DNA of 64,000 bases from Domibacillus iocasae (GCF_001750285.1 NZ_MAMP01000022.1:248001-312000); one strand, 5' to 3'. Positions 29,150 through 41,026 are shown, counted from the stretch's first letter. The notes: generated from the sequence alone by a model not told the origin. Translations and numbers: made by a program.

Positions 29150-30145
29150 ATGTTTGCAGGCAACACCATTCTTTTAATCGCAGCTATTGTTGGTGCGATC
29201 ATTTTACTAAGTATCTTATTAACACTTGTGCCCGTTGCACTTTGGATTTCAGCACTCGCGGCTGGAGTGAAAATCAGTATTTTTACGTTAATTGGTATGC
29301 GTCTTCGCCGTGTTATACCAAATCGAATTGTGAACCCGCTTATTAAAGCATCTAAAGCAGGACTTGGTTTAACGATCAATCAGCTTGAAAGCCATTATTT
29401 AGCCGGAGGGAATGTTGACCGTGTTGTCAATGCTTTGATTGCGGCGCACCGTGCAAATATTGAGCTGTCATTTGAACGTGCCGCTGCCATTGACCTTGCA
29501 GGCCGTGACGTACTGGAAGCTGTACAAATGAGTGTAAATCCGAAAGTGATTGAAACACCATTTATTGCAGGCGTGGCGATGAACGGTATTGAAGTGAAAG
29601 CGAAAGCGCGGATTACCGTAAGAGCCAATATTGACCGCCTCGTCGGTGGTGCAGGTGAAGAAACAATCGTTGCGCGTGTCGGCGAAGGGATCGTTAGTAC
29701 AATTGGTTCCAGCGAACATCATAAAAAAGTACTTGAAAATCCAGATATGATTTCACAAACTGTCTTAAATAAAGGCCTTGATTCCGGAACGGCTTTTGAA
29801 ATTTTATCCATTGATATTGCGGACGTCGATATCGGTAAAAATATCGGCGCCGAGCTGCAGACCGAACAAGCGGAAGCGGATAAAAACATCGCTCAGGCGA
29901 AAGCGGAAGAACGCCGTGCGATGGCTGTTGCGAAAGAGCAGGAAATGAAAGCGCGCGTTGAAGAAATGCGAGCAAAAGTTGTCGAAGCGGAAGCGGATGT
30001 GCCGCTTGCAATGGGTGAAGCGCTTCGTGCCGGAAATATCGGTGTGATGGATTACTTGAACATTCAAAACTTATCCGCAGATACGGATATGCGCGATGCG
30101 ATCAGCGGTCTTGGCGACAAGAAAAAAGACCATAAAAATGACTAA
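29150..30145 (+). CDS. floA: Flotillin-like protein FloA
   Basis: Scaffold of functional membrane microdomains, 331 residues. N-terminal membrane hairpin (residues ~5-45), SPFH/band-7 domain (~50-200) with [20 protein letters not shown], then a coiled-coil rich in Glu-Ala ([17 protein letters not shown]). RBS AAAGGAGG. Co-transcribed with nfeD from the sigma-W-type promoter. Confidence 0.95.
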   Translation: MFAGNTILLIAAIVGAIILLSILLTLVPVALWISALAAGVKISIFTLIGMRLRRVIPNRIVNPLIKASKAGLGLTINQLESHYLAGGNVDRVVNALIAAHRANIELSFERAAAIDLAGRDVLEAVQMSVNPKVIETPFIAGVAMNGIEVKAKARITVRANIDRLVGGAGEETIVARVGEGIVSTIGSSEHHKKVLENPDMISQTVLNKGLDSGTAFEILSIDIADVDIGKNIGAELQTEQAEADKNIAQAKAEERRAMAVAKEQEMKARVEEMRAKVVEAEADVPLAMGEALRAGNIGVMDYLNIQNLSADTDMRDAISGLGDKKKDHKND

Positions 30146-30202
30146 TTTAGCCGTAAGGGGGTCATTGCAATAGAAGTATTAATACTTACCGTTATTGCCG
30201 GT

Positions 30203-30535
30203 TTGATCTCGATGTTTTTTAATAAAAATGAGAAGCAGGAACCATCTAAAACGACCAAACAAAAAGTAGAGCGGAAAATAAAAGAAATGGCCGGACAACC
30301 GGAGAGAAAGCTGGCAGAAAAAACGTCAACTGTTATGGTTTCGACAGAACAAAAGCGTTCAACCACACCAAAATTAGTAAGGAAAGAAGAAAAGCCGGTT
30401 CGGTCCAGCCGAACCAACCAAATAAAGAAAAAAGAACCGATATCTGTTATTGAAACGTGGACGGGCGAAGACATGATTAAAGGAATTGTGTTGTCAGAAG
30501 TGCTTGGACCACCGAAGTCAAAACGCAAAAAGTGA
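30203..30535 (+). CDS. yqfB: YqfB-like protein, probably membrane-anchored
   Basis: Third gene of the nfeD-floA operon by position; function unknown. The coordinates use the first canonical in-frame start, a TTG without a RBS. The frame is open further left to 30164, and a good RBS (TAAGGGGGT, 30154-30162) points to a start at ATA 30170 or ATT 30164. That would add a hydrophobic segment (EVLILTVIAGLISMFF) as a membrane anchor. The rest is highly basic and polar. Start codon unresolved. Confidence 0.6.
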   Translation: MISMFFNKNEKQEPSKTTKQKVERKIKEMAGQPERKLAEKTSTVMVSTEQKRSTTPKLVRKEEKPVRSSRTNQIKKKEPISVIETWTGEDMIKGIVLSEVLGPPKSKRKK

Positions 30536-30540
30536 TGAGT

Positions 30541-30588
30541 GCCCCTTTTTTTTCATACATATATGAAAAAGAAAGGGGCGTTTTTTAT
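30541..30588 (+). terminator. Hairpin ending the floA operon and covering the yqfC RBS
   Basis: A 16-bp stem: GCCCC-T8-CAT (30541-30556) with ATG-A5-G-A3-GGGGC (30563-30579), one bulged G, then GTTTTTT. It has the form of an intrinsic terminator, and its 3' arm contains the yqfC ribosome binding site AAAGGGG. It also contains CATACATA (30554-30561), close to a sigma-E -10 element. Confidence 0.7.
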
Positions 30589-30853
30589 GAAGTGGATGGG
30601 GAAAATGGCCGGTCTGCCGGAAGACGCTGTCGGGCGGATACCGAGGGTTGTCATAATCGGCAAGAGCAAGATAGCCGTTTACAATGCCGAGAAATTAGAA
30701 CAGTTTACCGATCAATCCGTACGCATTCAACTGTCGGATGCCACGCTTGAAATACAAGGCAAGCTACTAGAAGTAATAGAACTAATGCCTGCTGAAGTGG
30801 TGATTGAAGGGAACATTACGTCAGTTTGTATGAAGGAAAAGAAACGTGGCTGA
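30587..30853 (+). CDS. yqfC: Sporulation protein YqfC
   Basis: 88 residues, YabP/YqfC family, transcribed by sigma-E in B. subtilis; exact role unknown. The family core is LPEDAVGRIPRVVIIG and LSDATLEIQGKLLEVIEL. ATG 30587; its RBS (AAAGGGG) lies in the 3' arm of the preceding hairpin. It overlaps the yqfD GTG start by eight bases. Confidence 0.85.
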   Translation: MKWMGKMAGLPEDAVGRIPRVVIIGKSKIAVYNAEKLEQFTDQSVRIQLSDATLEIQGKLLEVIELMPAEVVIEGNITSVCMKEKKRG

Positions 30854-31973
30854 CTTTTTTCTGACTGGCGCTGTAACCGTGTTGATTAGAGGAGAAGAAG
30901 CCCCATTGTTTCCAGGCAGACTACATCAACGCGGTGTCACCTTAAAAAACCTTCAATATAACCGCCAGAATGAGGTTCGATTTTGCCTGTCCATCCGGGA
31001 TGTTGGACATCTTAGGAAGGAAGCAAGGCATTTTTCCGGTACAATTCGATTTGAAGAACGGACAGGTTTTCCATTTTTAAAAAAACGTCTTGTTCATTAT
31101 GCCCCATTTTTTCTGGCAAGTATCTGCTTTTTTATCGTCATGATTCTTTTGTCTGCGATGATCATTCGAATTGATATACAAGGAGCAGATAGGGAATTAA
31201 AAGAGGACGTGCGGGCATTTTTGCGAAAAGAAGGCATTCGTGAAGGAGCGATTCGTTTAAATGATTTAGATGCGGAACAGATTTCCAGGCGTGCTGTTCA
31301 AGACATTCCTGGGATCGTGCGTTTTACAATTGAAAAAAAGGGTGTCGTTTATATCGTTGATGTTTCTGTTGAGAAAAAAGCGGAAAAATCTTTAGCTGGA
31401 AGCCGTCATTTAAACGCCTTAAAGTCGGGTGTTGTGCATGATTTATTTGTAGAATACGGCATATCAACAATTAGGCGGGGGGACTTTGTAGAAGCGGGAG
31501 ACCGATTGATCACGGGAACGAAAAAGCAGCCGGCTGCTGGAACAGTAACAGCAGAAACATGGTATAAAGCCACAGTCACCCTTGGAAACGGCTCCTTGAA
31601 AACACGAAATGGGGAAAAAAGAAAAAGCATCTTTTTTTCGTTTGGAGAAAAAGAATTCAGCTTTTGGAAAGCTTCTCCGTTTCCAAAGCCAGTTCAGCTA
31701 GAAGAAAACAGCTATTCCTTTCATTTTTTTTCTTACCGATTGCCGGTTTCTTTGCGGACCGAAACCTATTATCCATTAAAGTCAGTCACAAGGATTGAAT
31801 CTGAGGCGGAACAGGAGAAAAGAGCTATTCAGGCAGCAAAAGCTTCTTTAATGGCTGAACTGCCTAAAAAGGCGGTTATAATAGGCGAAAACGTTTTACA
31901 GAAGCGGGTTGAAAGTGGTAAAGTAAAGATGATTATACACTTCCAAGTACTAGAAAATATTGCAATTAACTAA
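30846..31973 (+). CDS. yqfD: Sporulation protein YqfD (SpoIV-like)
   Basis: 375-residue sporulation membrane protein of the YqfD family. An N-terminal soluble part is followed by one membrane span (residues ~81-105, FFLASICFFIVMILL). A POTRA-like beta domain (IDIQGADRELKEDVRAFLRK) and a long C-terminal domain follow. GTG start at 30846 with AAGGAAAAG upstream. Paired with yqfC, presumably mother-cell expressed. Confidence 0.88.
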   Translation: MADFFLTGAVTVLIRGEEAPLFPGRLHQRGVTLKNLQYNRQNEVRFCLSIRDVGHLRKEARHFSGTIRFEERTGFPFLKKRLVHYAPFFLASICFFIVMILLSAMIIRIDIQGADRELKEDVRAFLRKEGIREGAIRLNDLDAEQISRRAVQDIPGIVRFTIEKKGVVYIVDVSVEKKAEKSLAGSRHLNALKSGVVHDLFVEYGISTIRRGDFVEAGDRLITGTKKQPAAGTVTAETWYKATVTLGNGSLKTRNGEKRKSIFFSFGEKEFSFWKASPFPKPVQLEENSYSFHFFSYRLPVSLRTETYYPLKSVTRIESEAEQEKRAIQAAKASLMAELPKKAVIIGENVLQKRVESGKVKMIIHFQVLENIAIN

Positions 31974-31998
31974 CGCGGCAGCTAAGGAGAATGATTGA

Positions 31999-32988
31999 AT
32001 GCAGGAAGAACTGAAGTCAGCAGCCGTCGCTCTGGGCGACCAAAATGAAGCCGTCTTATTATTCGGCGTTTCCGATCGTCATTTAACGATTATGGAAGAA
32101 GAGTTCCACGTATCAATGGTTACACGGGGAGAAGCGGTTCATATATCTGGTTCTGTCCAAAGCGTTGAAAAAGCGCAGATTGTAGTGGAGCAGCTGCTAG
32201 GTGTCATTCGCAAGCAAATCAATATAAGTGAACGCGATGTCATTAACGCTGTTCAAATGGCTAAAAATGGCACGATAGAATATTTAGATGAATTATACGA
32301 AGAGGAAATAACGAAAAATGCCAAAGGTAAGTCCATCCGGATTAAAACGCTTGGTCAGAGGGATTATATTGAAGCGATTCGAAGTAAAGATCTCGTTTTC
32401 GGTATTGGACCCGCAGGAACCGGAAAAACGTATCTTGCTGTTGTAATGGCAGTGCGCGCATTAAAAAATAGCCGGGTCAAGCGTATTATTTTAACGCGGC
32501 CGGCAGTTGAAGCAGGCGAAAGCCTTGGTTTTTTGCCAGGGGATTTGAAAGAAAAAGTAGATCCTTACTTGCGTCCATTATATGATGCACTCCACGATGT
32601 ACTGGGTGCGGAGCATACGGACCGGATGATCGAACGCGGAACTATTGAGATCGCGCCGCTCGCCTACATGCGCGGCCGTACATTGGATGATGCTTTTGTT
32701 ATTTTAGATGAAGCACAAAATACAACCAACGCACAAATGAAAATGTTTTTAACGCGTCTCGGTTTTGGTTCAAAAATGGTTATCACCGGTGACCGGACAC
32801 AAATTGATTTGCCTAAAGGGGCTGTTTCAGGACTCGTTTCGGCCGAGCGGATTCTTGAAAATACACATGGGATTTCGTTTGTACATTTAAATCAAACCGA
32901 TGTCGTCCGTCATCCACTTGTAGCAAAAATGATTACAGCATATGAAAAAGCAGAAAAAGGAGATGGCGGGAATGGCACTCGTCGTTGA
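31999..32988 (+). CDS. phoH: PhoH-like ATPase (PhoL)
   Basis: AAA-like NTPase linked to RNA metabolism, often next to ybeY. Walker A is [12 protein letters not shown] (~residue 137) and Walker B is FVILDEAQN. An N-terminal KH-like part precedes it. 329 residues, RBS AAGGAGAATG. Its end overlaps the ybeY start by 17 bases. In B. subtilis the c-di-AMP phosphodiesterase gene pgpH (yqfF) lies between the two; it is missing here. Confidence 0.94.
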   Translation: MQEELKSAAVALGDQNEAVLLFGVSDRHLTIMEEEFHVSMVTRGEAVHISGSVQSVEKAQIVVEQLLGVIRKQINISERDVINAVQMAKNGTIEYLDELYEEEITKNAKGKSIRIKTLGQRDYIEAIRSKDLVFGIGPAGTGKTYLAVVMAVRALKNSRVKRIILTRPAVEAGESLGFLPGDLKEKVDPYLRPLYDALHDVLGAEHTDRMIERGTIEIAPLAYMRGRTLDDAFVILDEAQNTTNAQMKMFLTRLGFGSKMVITGDRTQIDLPKGAVSGLVSAERILENTHGISFVHLNQTDVVRHPLVAKMITAYEKAEKGDGGNGTRR

Positions 32989-33425
32989 TTTTTTAGACGA
33001 AACAAACGAGCTTGACGAAGGGGCGGAAAAGCTTTCTGAAGAATTGCTTCAGCTGGCGGCAGCGAAAGAATTGGTGCCGGATGGCAGTGAAGTGTCTGTT
33101 ACGTTTGTGACAAACGATCGGATTCAAGAAATAAACCGTGACTACCGGGAAAAGGATGCGCCGACAGACGTCATTTCATTCGCGCTCGAGGAAATGGGTG
33201 AAGAGGAAGTAGCCATTACCGGTGCAGATTCGCCCAGAATTTTAGGCGATATTATTATTTCAATTGATCGGGCAAAAGAACAGGCAGAAGAGTACGGACA
33301 TTCATTTGAACGGGAACTCGGTTTTTTAACGGTTCATGGCTTTTTGCACCTGCTTGGTTATGACCATATGAATGAGCAGGATGAAAAAGAAATGTTTGGT
33401 CGTCAAAAAGACATTTTGGATGCGT

Positions 33426-33442
<17 letters not shown>
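32972..33442 (+). CDS. ybeY: Endoribonuclease YbeY
   Basis: Zinc-dependent endoribonuclease for 16S rRNA 3' maturation and ribosome quality control. Metal site [11 protein letters not shown] near the C-terminus; [14 protein letters not shown] earlier. ATG 32972 has AAGGAG nine bases upstream; an ATG at 32963 abuts the RBS. 156 residues. The gene overlaps phoH upstream and the start of dgkA downstream. Confidence 0.95.
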
Positions 33443-35110
<1,668 letters not shown>

Positions 35111-35133
35111 TGTCCTGATAAGGAGTGGGCGGC

Positions 35134-35907
35134 ATGCTTGAAAAATGGGAAGGCATCGTGCTCCGGACAAATGACTACGGCGAAACAAACAAAATTGTAA
35201 CGATGCTGACACGTGAAAAAGGAAAAAAAGCAGCAGTTGCAAGGGGTGCGAAAAAAACAAACAGCCGCTTGTCAGGCGTCACACAGCCATTTACACATGG
35301 CTATTTTCTCGTGCAGGGCGGTAAAGGTCTCGGCACGATGCAGCAAGGGGAGGCGCTTGACTCCATGCGCCATATCCGTGAAGATTTATTGAAGACAGCG
35401 TACGCAGCCTATATTGTGGAATTAACTGACCGGACAACAGAGGATGGCCAAGCAGGCGCACCGTTGTTTGAACTTGTCCGCAAGAGTCTTGCGTACATTA
35501 ACGATGGAGTAGATCCGGCCATTGTCACGAATATTTTTGAAATGAAAATGCTGTCGCAGGCAGGGCTGCGTCCGGAGTTATCTTCATGCGCGGTTTGTGG
35601 GGAAATGGAAGGCCGATTTGGTTTTTCTATTCGAGAAAACGGATTGATTTGCCATCGCTGTTTTGAAAAGGACCCATATTATCTGCCGCTCTCACCTGCC
35701 GCCATTCGGCTGCTTCGGCTTTTTTACTTTTTTGATCTGGACCGTCTCGGCACGATTGATGTAAAAGAATCCACGAAAAAAGAACTTCGGGCGGCTATTT
35801 CCATGTATTATGATGAGTACGCCGGCTTATATTTAAAATCTCGCCGTTTTTTGGAACAGATGGAGCGGTTTGAAGATGTCTTTAAAAAAGACGAGACGGA
35901 TGATTGA
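35134..35907 (+). CDS. recO: DNA repair protein RecO
   Basis: Loads RecA on SSB-coated DNA with RecR. N-terminal OB fold ([17 protein letters not shown]), helical middle, and a zinc site CAVCG/CHRCF near residues 150-180. ATG 35134 with AAGGAG nine bases upstream; GTG 35125 overlaps that RBS. Only 23 bases separate it from era, so the small gene yqzL found here in B. subtilis is absent. Its stop codon overlaps the -35 of the glyQS promoter. Confidence 0.95.
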   Translation: MLEKWEGIVLRTNDYGETNKIVTMLTREKGKKAAVARGAKKTNSRLSGVTQPFTHGYFLVQGGKGLGTMQQGEALDSMRHIREDLLKTAYAAYIVELTDRTTEDGQAGAPLFELVRKSLAYINDGVDPAIVTNIFEMKMLSQAGLRPELSSCAVCGEMEGRFGFSIRENGLICHRCFEKDPYYLPLSPAAIRLLRLFYFFDLDRLGTIDVKESTKKELRAAISMYYDEYAGLYLKSRRFLEQMERFEDVFKKDETDD

Positions 35908-35932
35908 CAAAAAAGCTGTTTTGCATTACGTT
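35904..35932 (+). promoter_or_regulatory. Probable promoter of glyQS
   Basis: Perfect TTGACA (35904-35909) overlapping the recO stop codon. With a 17-base spacer the -10 would be TACGTT (35927-35932), which is weak. Confidence 0.5.
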
Positions 35933-35949
35933 TTAATAGACAAAAGCAA

Positions 35950-36158
35950 ATAATCAAGTGCAGTGAAGGAAAGAAGTAGGCGTTATTCTCTTTCAAAGCG
36001 AGCCTGGGGCAGTGGAAGCCAGGTAAAGAAAGATGCTGAACAGGCATTCCGGAGCACGTTCTCAAGAAAGCGGCCATTACGGCAAATAGGGTGGAACCGC
36101 GGGTGATAAACCCGTCCCTATGTACACAATTTTGTGCTACATAGGGGCGGGTTTTTTT
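35950..36158 (+). promoter_or_regulatory. Glycyl T-box leader with terminator
   Basis: tRNA-sensing leader of glyQS. The T-box sequence is GGGTGGAACCGCGGGT (36089-36104), in which the TGGA pairs with the free tRNA acceptor end. It is followed by a long terminator stem (CCCGTCCCTATGTA with TACATAGGGGCGGG, 36111-36151) and seven T residues. Uncharged tRNA-Gly would favour the antiterminator and allow transcription. I did not assign the specifier codon with certainty; GGC at 35979-35981 is one candidate. Confidence 0.92.
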
Positions 36159-36169
36159 GTTTTTTTACA

Positions 36170-36289
36170 TTGTCCAGCTTCAGGCGGCCAGTCCCTCGGT
36201 CATAAGTCTTCACAGCTGTGTGGCAAAGAACGCCACTTCGCTGGTCCGTTTTACGCCTGCCGGACCTGAACGGCCGTCTTGCGCTTTTC
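36170..36289. repeat. Dispersed intergenic repeat, copy B, inserted in the glyQ leader
   Basis: Begins TTGTCCAGCTTCAGG and ends CTTGCGCTTTTC, the same ends as copy A at 12801-12921. It separates the T-box terminator from the glyQ RBS, so it is transcribed in every antiterminated message. Confidence 0.75.
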
Positions 36290-36309
36290 TATTTAAAGGA
36301 GGAATTACA

Positions 36310-37200
36310 GTGAATATTCAAGAGATGATTTTAACGCTTCAGAAGCATTGGTCGGACCAAGGCTGTATTTTAATGCAGGCATATGATGTGGAAAAAGGGG
36401 CCGGTACGATGAGTCCGTATACATTTTTGCGGGCGATTGGGCCGGAGCCTTGGAATGTGGCGTACGTAGAGCCGTCGCGCCGCCCGGCAGATGGCCGTTA
36501 CGGCGACAACCCAAACCGGTTGTACCAGCACCATCAATTTCAAGTGATTATGAAACCGTCGCCGGACAATATTCAAGAATTATACTTGGATTCATTAAAA
36601 TCGCTTGGCATTGATCCACTTGAGCATGACATTCGATTTGTTGAAGACAACTGGGAAAATCCGTCGCTCGGCTGTGCAGGCCTTGGCTGGGAAGTATGGC
36701 TTGATGGAATGGAAATCACTCAGTTTACGTACTTCCAGCAAGTGGGGGGGCTTGAGTGCAAGCCGGTATCTGTTGAAATTACATACGGTATTGAGCGCTT
36801 GGCGTCGTACATTCAAGATAAAGAAAATGTATTTGAATTGGAGTGGACGAATGGGTTTACCGTTCATGACATTTTTTATCAGCCAGAGTTTGAGCATTCA
36901 AAATATACATTTGAAACATCTGATCCGGACATGCTGTTTAACTTATTTGGTGTGTATGAAAAAGAAGCAAAACGCCAAATGGATGAAGGGCTTGTGCATC
37001 CTGCTTACGATTATGTTTTAAAATGTTCGCACGTATTTAATGTTCTTGATGCCCGGGGAGCGATTTCCGTTACGGAACGGACCGCTTATATTGGCCGGAT
37101 GCGGAACCTTGCCCGCCAGGTAGCGAAAACATTTTATGAGGAAAGAGAAAAGTTAGGCTTCCCAATTTTAAATCGGAAAGGAGACGCAGCTCATGAGTAA
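36310..37200 (+). CDS. glyQ: Glycyl-tRNA synthetase alpha subunit
   Basis: Catalytic subunit of the tetrameric bacterial enzyme. Class II motifs; N-terminus [19 protein letters not shown], then [14 protein letters not shown] and [11 protein letters not shown]. 296 residues. Start GTG 36310 with AAAGGAGG upstream; the longer frame to 36157 runs through the repeat and is rejected. Overlaps glyS by eight bases. Confidence 0.97.
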   Translation: MNIQEMILTLQKHWSDQGCILMQAYDVEKGAGTMSPYTFLRAIGPEPWNVAYVEPSRRPADGRYGDNPNRLYQHHQFQVIMKPSPDNIQELYLDSLKSLGIDPLEHDIRFVEDNWENPSLGCAGLGWEVWLDGMEITQFTYFQQVGGLECKPVSVEITYGIERLASYIQDKENVFELEWTNGFTVHDIFYQPEFEHSKYTFETSDPDMLFNLFGVYEKEAKRQMDEGLVHPAYDYVLKCSHVFNVLDARGAISVTERTAYIGRMRNLARQVAKTFYEEREKLGFPILNRKGDAAHE

Positions 37201-39259
37201 GGATCTTTTATTGGAAATCGGTCTGGAGGAAATGCCGGCCCGATTTGTCACCCAATCAATGAAGCAGCTCGGTGAAAAAGTGAGCGCTTATTTAACAGAG
37301 TTAAACATTGAATTTGGAGAGGTTCACACTTTTTCAACACCAAGAAGGCTGGCGGTCATCGTTAAAAATGTATCAGAAGCGCAGGCAGATATTGATGAAG
37401 AAGCAAAAGGACCAGCGAAAAAAATCGCACAGACAGAAGACGGAGAATGGTCGAAAGCAGCCATCGGATTTGCAAAAGGCCAAGGTATGACAACGGATGA
37501 TATTTATTTTAAAGAAATAAAAGGCGTGGAGTATGCGCATGTAAAGAAATTTATAAAAGGACAAGAAACAGCAGCCTTGCTTTCCGGCCTTGAACAGGTT
37601 ATTTTGTCATTAACATTTGGCAAAAATATGCGCTGGGGCTCAAGCGATATTCGCTACGTCCGTCCAATCAAATGGGTCGTTGCTTTATTCGGCCAAAACG
37701 TCATTCCGTTCAGCGTGGCAGACGCACAAGCAGGAACTGAAACAGCCGGGCACCGCTTTTTAGGGGAACGGGTGGGCATTCAAGAAGCGTCTGCTTATGT
37801 GGATACATTAAAGCAGCAGTTTGTTGTTGTTGATCCGACTGAACGCCGCAACATGATTTTAGCGGGACTAAAGCAGCTGGAACAAAAAAATAACTGGACG
37901 ATTCCGGTCGATGAATCACTGTTAGAAGAAGTCAACAACCTGGTTGAGTATCCGACAGCCCTGTCCGGTTCCTTTAACGAAGAGTTTTTGGAACTGCCAG
38001 AAGAAGTATTGATCACATCAATGAAAGAGCACCAGCGCTATTTCCCGGTGAAAAAAGCTGATGGTACACTGCTTCCGCATTTCATTACGATCCGAAACGG
38101 AAACAGTCATGCGATTGACAAAGTATCACGCGGCAATGAAAAAGTATTGCGCGCCCGTCTGGCAGATGCGGATTTCTTCTACAAAGAAGATCAAAAAACG
38201 CCAATCGCCGATTCTCTTCAAAAGCTTGAAAAAATTGTATATCATGAAAAAATCGGCACCCTATCCGAAAAAGTCACCCGGATCCGCCGAATTACAGCGA
38301 ATATGGCTGAGTTAATGAATGAAACGAACGAGATCAAATCGCTTGCAGACCGAGCAGCAGAAATTTGTAAATTTGACCTAGTGACACAAATGGTCTATGA
38401 ATTTCCAGAATTGCAAGGTATTATGGGAGAGAAATATGCCCGTCAAAAAGGTGAAAAAGAAGAAGTGGCTGTCGCTGTGAACGAACATTACATGCCACGC
38501 TCAGCGGATGATTCTGTTCCGTCAACAAAAACAGGTGCACTTGTCAGCATAGCGGACAAGCTTGACACGATTACAGCTTGTTTCGCGGTAGGCATTATTC
38601 CGACAGGCTCACAGGATCCGTATGCGCTTCGCCGGCAGGCAGCAGGCATTGTGCAGATAATGATGGAACACAATTGGAACGTGACGCATTCAGCCCTTAT
38701 TTCCGCTGCCATTGAAGAAGTGCTGGCAGATAATATTGGTGATAAAGATGCAAAGGCGTTACAAGCGGAAATCAGCTCTTTCTTTGCACTTCGCATAAAA
38801 CATATTTTGCAGGAAAAAGGAATCCGGTATGATATCATCGAAGCAGTTTTGACAAAAACAGGCACGCTGTCTGATATGGAAGAAACGGCTGCTGTTTTAA
38901 TGAATCATAAAGAAGACACAGACTTTAAAGAAACAATGGAAGCATTAAGCCGTGTTGTCAATATTTCGAAAAAAGCGGATGGTGGCCGTGATGTGAATCC
39001 AGCGTTATTCGAAAATGATCAAGAAACAGCGCTGTACAATGAATACGTAAAGCTGCAAAACGAGTGGGAAAAAACGAATGCAGCAGAAGACCGCTACCAG
39101 CTGCTTGCGGTTCTTAAGCCGGCTATTGAACGTTATTTTGACAATACAATGGTTATGGCGGAAGAAGAAGCAGTGAAGCAAAACCGCCTTGCTGTTATGC
39201 AGCATCTAGCCTGCATTATTCTTGATTTTGCGGAAGTGCCGGCCGTCCTTGTAAAATAA
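37193..39259 (+). CDS. glyS: Glycyl-tRNA synthetase beta subunit
   Basis: tRNA-binding subunit, 688 residues. It starts [19 protein letters not shown] and contains [19 protein letters not shown] central HD-like domain and a C-terminal anticodon-binding DALR region ([17 protein letters not shown]) follow. RBS GGAGACG inside the glyQ tail. Confidence 0.97.
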   Translation: MSKDLLLEIGLEEMPARFVTQSMKQLGEKVSAYLTELNIEFGEVHTFSTPRRLAVIVKNVSEAQADIDEEAKGPAKKIAQTEDGEWSKAAIGFAKGQGMTTDDIYFKEIKGVEYAHVKKFIKGQETAALLSGLEQVILSLTFGKNMRWGSSDIRYVRPIKWVVALFGQNVIPFSVADAQAGTETAGHRFLGERVGIQEASAYVDTLKQQFVVVDPTERRNMILAGLKQLEQKNNWTIPVDESLLEEVNNLVEYPTALSGSFNEEFLELPEEVLITSMKEHQRYFPVKKADGTLLPHFITIRNGNSHAIDKVSRGNEKVLRARLADADFFYKEDQKTPIADSLQKLEKIVYHEKIGTLSEKVTRIRRITANMAELMNETNEIKSLADRAAEICKFDLVTQMVYEFPELQGIMGEKYARQKGEKEEVAVAVNEHYMPRSADDSVPSTKTGALVSIADKLDTITACFAVGIIPTGSQDPYALRRQAAGIVQIMMEHNWNVTHSALISAAIEEVLADNIGDKDAKALQAEISSFFALRIKHILQEKGIRYDIIEAVLTKTGTLSDMEETAAVLMNHKEDTDFKETMEALSRVVNISKKADGGRDVNPALFENDQETALYNEYVKLQNEWEKTNAAEDRYQLLAVLKPAIERYFDNTMVMAEEEAVKQNRLAVMQHLACIILDFAEVPAVLVK

Positions 39260-39342
39260 ATTGGTCTATCCTGCACTGCCCGCTGTTTATTCGGTGAGAA
39301 TAAGCTATAATAATGAGATGAGATAAAACATCGGGGTCTATT

Positions 39343-39990
39343 TTGACAGGGGTGGTGAGGACAATCGAATTAAATAAACGGCAGGAAAAAATTCTGGAAA
39401 TCGTCAAAGAAAACGGTCCGATTACCGGGGAACATATTGCCGATCAGCTAAGCTTAACCCGTGCGACGCTGCGTCCAGATTTGGCTATTTTAACAATGGC
39501 CGGATTTTTAGATGCGCGTCCGCGTGTCGGTTATTTTTATACAGGGAAATCAGGAACACAGCTGTTAACGGAAAGCTTAACAAAACTGTATGTTCGTGAT
39601 TTCCAGGCTGTTCCAGTCGTTGTTAAAGAACAGTCAACGGTTTATGATGCCATTGTGACGATGTTTCTTGAAGATGTCGGAACCTTGTTTGTTGTGGATG
39701 AATCATTTTGCTTGTCTGGTGTTTTGTCAAGAAAGGATTTGCTTCGAGCAAGCATTGGCAAGCAGGATTTAACTACCCTCCCAGTAAACATTATCATGAC
39801 ACGTATGCCAAACATTGCCGTCTGTGAACGGGATGATTTGCTGCTCGATGTCGCCAAAACGCTTCTTGAAAAGCAAATTGACTGTGTCCCGGTCATTAAG
39901 AAAACAAGCAAAGGGCAGGAAGTGACTGGACGTGTAACGAAAACAACGATTACAAGGGCATTTGTATCGTTAACTGATGATGATCATTAA
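39343..39990 (+). CDS. ccpN: Transcriptional repressor CcpN
   Basis: Represses gluconeogenic genes (gapB, pckA) in B. subtilis during glycolysis. N-terminal helix-turn-helix ([34 protein letters not shown]) and two CBS domains (~residues 80-205). The coordinates use TTG 39343 with CGGGGTC upstream. GTG 39355 is an equally good alternative that would match the B. subtilis N-terminus. It precedes its partner ppsR. Confidence 0.92.
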   Translation: MTGVVRTIELNKRQEKILEIVKENGPITGEHIADQLSLTRATLRPDLAILTMAGFLDARPRVGYFYTGKSGTQLLTESLTKLYVRDFQAVPVVVKEQSTVYDAIVTMFLEDVGTLFVVDESFCLSGVLSRKDLLRASIGKQDLTTLPVNIIMTRMPNIAVCERDDLLLDVAKTLLEKQIDCVPVIKKTSKGQEVTGRVTKTTITRAFVSLTDDDH

Positions 39991-40009
39991 AAGAAAGGCG
40001 GCTACATAC

Positions 40010-40822
40010 GTGAACGATCCGATCATTTATATCGTGTCTGATTCCGTCGGTGAAACGGCGGAACTCGTCACAAAAGCGGCTTTAAGCCAGTTCAGCGGCC
40101 CGCATGCCGTTATTAAACGGTTTCCTTATGTGGAAGACCCCACGCATATCGATGAGGTAATCACCCTTGCCACGGAGGATAAAGGTATTATTGTGTATAC
40201 GCTTGTGAAACCGGATATCCGTGCATACATGATTGAGTCTGCGGAAGTGAATAATATAAAAGTATTTGATTTAATTGGTCCATTAATGGACCAGCTTGAA
40301 TCCATGTATACGATGCAGCCATTATTTGAACCGGGGCTTGTCCGTCGACTTGATGAAGATTATTTCAAAAAAGTGGATGCGATTGAGTTTGCCGTTAAAT
40401 ATGATGATGGGCGGGATCCACGTGGATTATTAAAAGCAGATATCATTTTAATCGGTGTTTCGCGTACGTCAAAAACACCATTATCTCAATTTTTAGCTCA
40501 TAAGCGGGTAAAAGTGGCAAATGTACCGATTGTACCAGAAGTGGACCCGCCGCAGGAATTATTTTCTGTACCGAAAGAAAAATGCATAGGCTTGAAAATC
40601 AGTCCGGAAAAATTAAATTCTATCCGCCGTGAACGACTTATTTCGCTTGGTCTCGATGACAGTGCAAGCTATGCGGATGTTGAACGGATCAAAAAAGAAT
40701 TAACGTATTTTGAGGAAATTACAGCGAAAATTGGCTGTGATGTCATTGATGTCACAAATAAAGCGGTTGAAGAAACGGCAAATATTATTATGAGCCTGTA
40801 TCGAAGCCGCAAAAGTACATAA
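40010..40822 (+). CDS. ppsR: Pyruvate, water dikinase/PPDK regulatory protein
   Basis: DUF299 bifunctional kinase/pyrophosphorylase family that controls PPDK or PEP synthase by Thr phosphorylation; B. subtilis YqfL modulates CcpN. 270 residues. N-terminal [16 protein letters not shown]-loop [13 protein letters not shown] near residue 150. Start GTG 40010 with AAAGGCGG eight bases upstream. A terminator follows. Confidence 0.93.
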   Translation: MNDPIIYIVSDSVGETAELVTKAALSQFSGPHAVIKRFPYVEDPTHIDEVITLATEDKGIIVYTLVKPDIRAYMIESAEVNNIKVFDLIGPLMDQLESMYTMQPLFEPGLVRRLDEDYFKKVDAIEFAVKYDDGRDPRGLLKADIILIGVSRTSKTPLSQFLAHKRVKVANVPIVPEVDPPQELFSVPKEKCIGLKISPEKLNSIRRERLISLGLDDSASYADVERIKKELTYFEEITAKIGCDVIDVTNKAVEETANIIMSLYRSRKST

Positions 40823-40846
40823 TCAGTCGATTATGTACTTTTCATT
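40812..40846 (+). terminator. Terminator after ppsR
   Basis: AAAGTACATAATC - AGTC - GATTATGTACTTTT then CATTTTT. The stem includes the ppsR stop codon. Confidence 0.82.
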
Positions 40847-40867
40847 TTTGTGAAAATGTTCTATAAT
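40839..40867 (+). promoter_or_regulatory. Sigma-A promoter of dnaG-sigA
   Basis: TTTTCA (40839-40844), a 17-base spacer and a perfect TATAAT (40862-40867). The -35 lies in the T-run of the preceding terminator. Confidence 0.6.
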
Positions 40868-40997
40868 AGAAAATTGCGATAAAAAGTATTCGAAAAAGGT
40901 TTAGACCCCCCTTCAAAAGAATAAACTAAGTATGTAACCTCTCTTTTGATCGCATTTATACAATGAGGATTTCTTTTTAAGGACTTTTGTACGAAAA

Positions 40998-41026
40998 GAA
41001 GGATTCTATTCATATGTGTAGAATAA
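40998..41026 (+). promoter_or_regulatory. Sigma-H-type promoter of dnaG-sigA
   Basis: GAAGGATTC (40998-41006), an 11-base spacer and GTAGAATAA (41018-41026). Against RNAGGAWWW-N11/12-RNNGAATWW the -35 matches 8 of 9 and the -10 all 9. The B. subtilis sigA operon is also read from a sigma-H promoter at the onset of sporulation. Confidence 0.75.

Noticed and set aside
36157-36309. 51-codon upstream extension of glyQ
   Set aside because: It translates the T-box terminator tail and a dispersed repeat. GTG 36310 with AAAGGAGG gives the standard GlyQ start.
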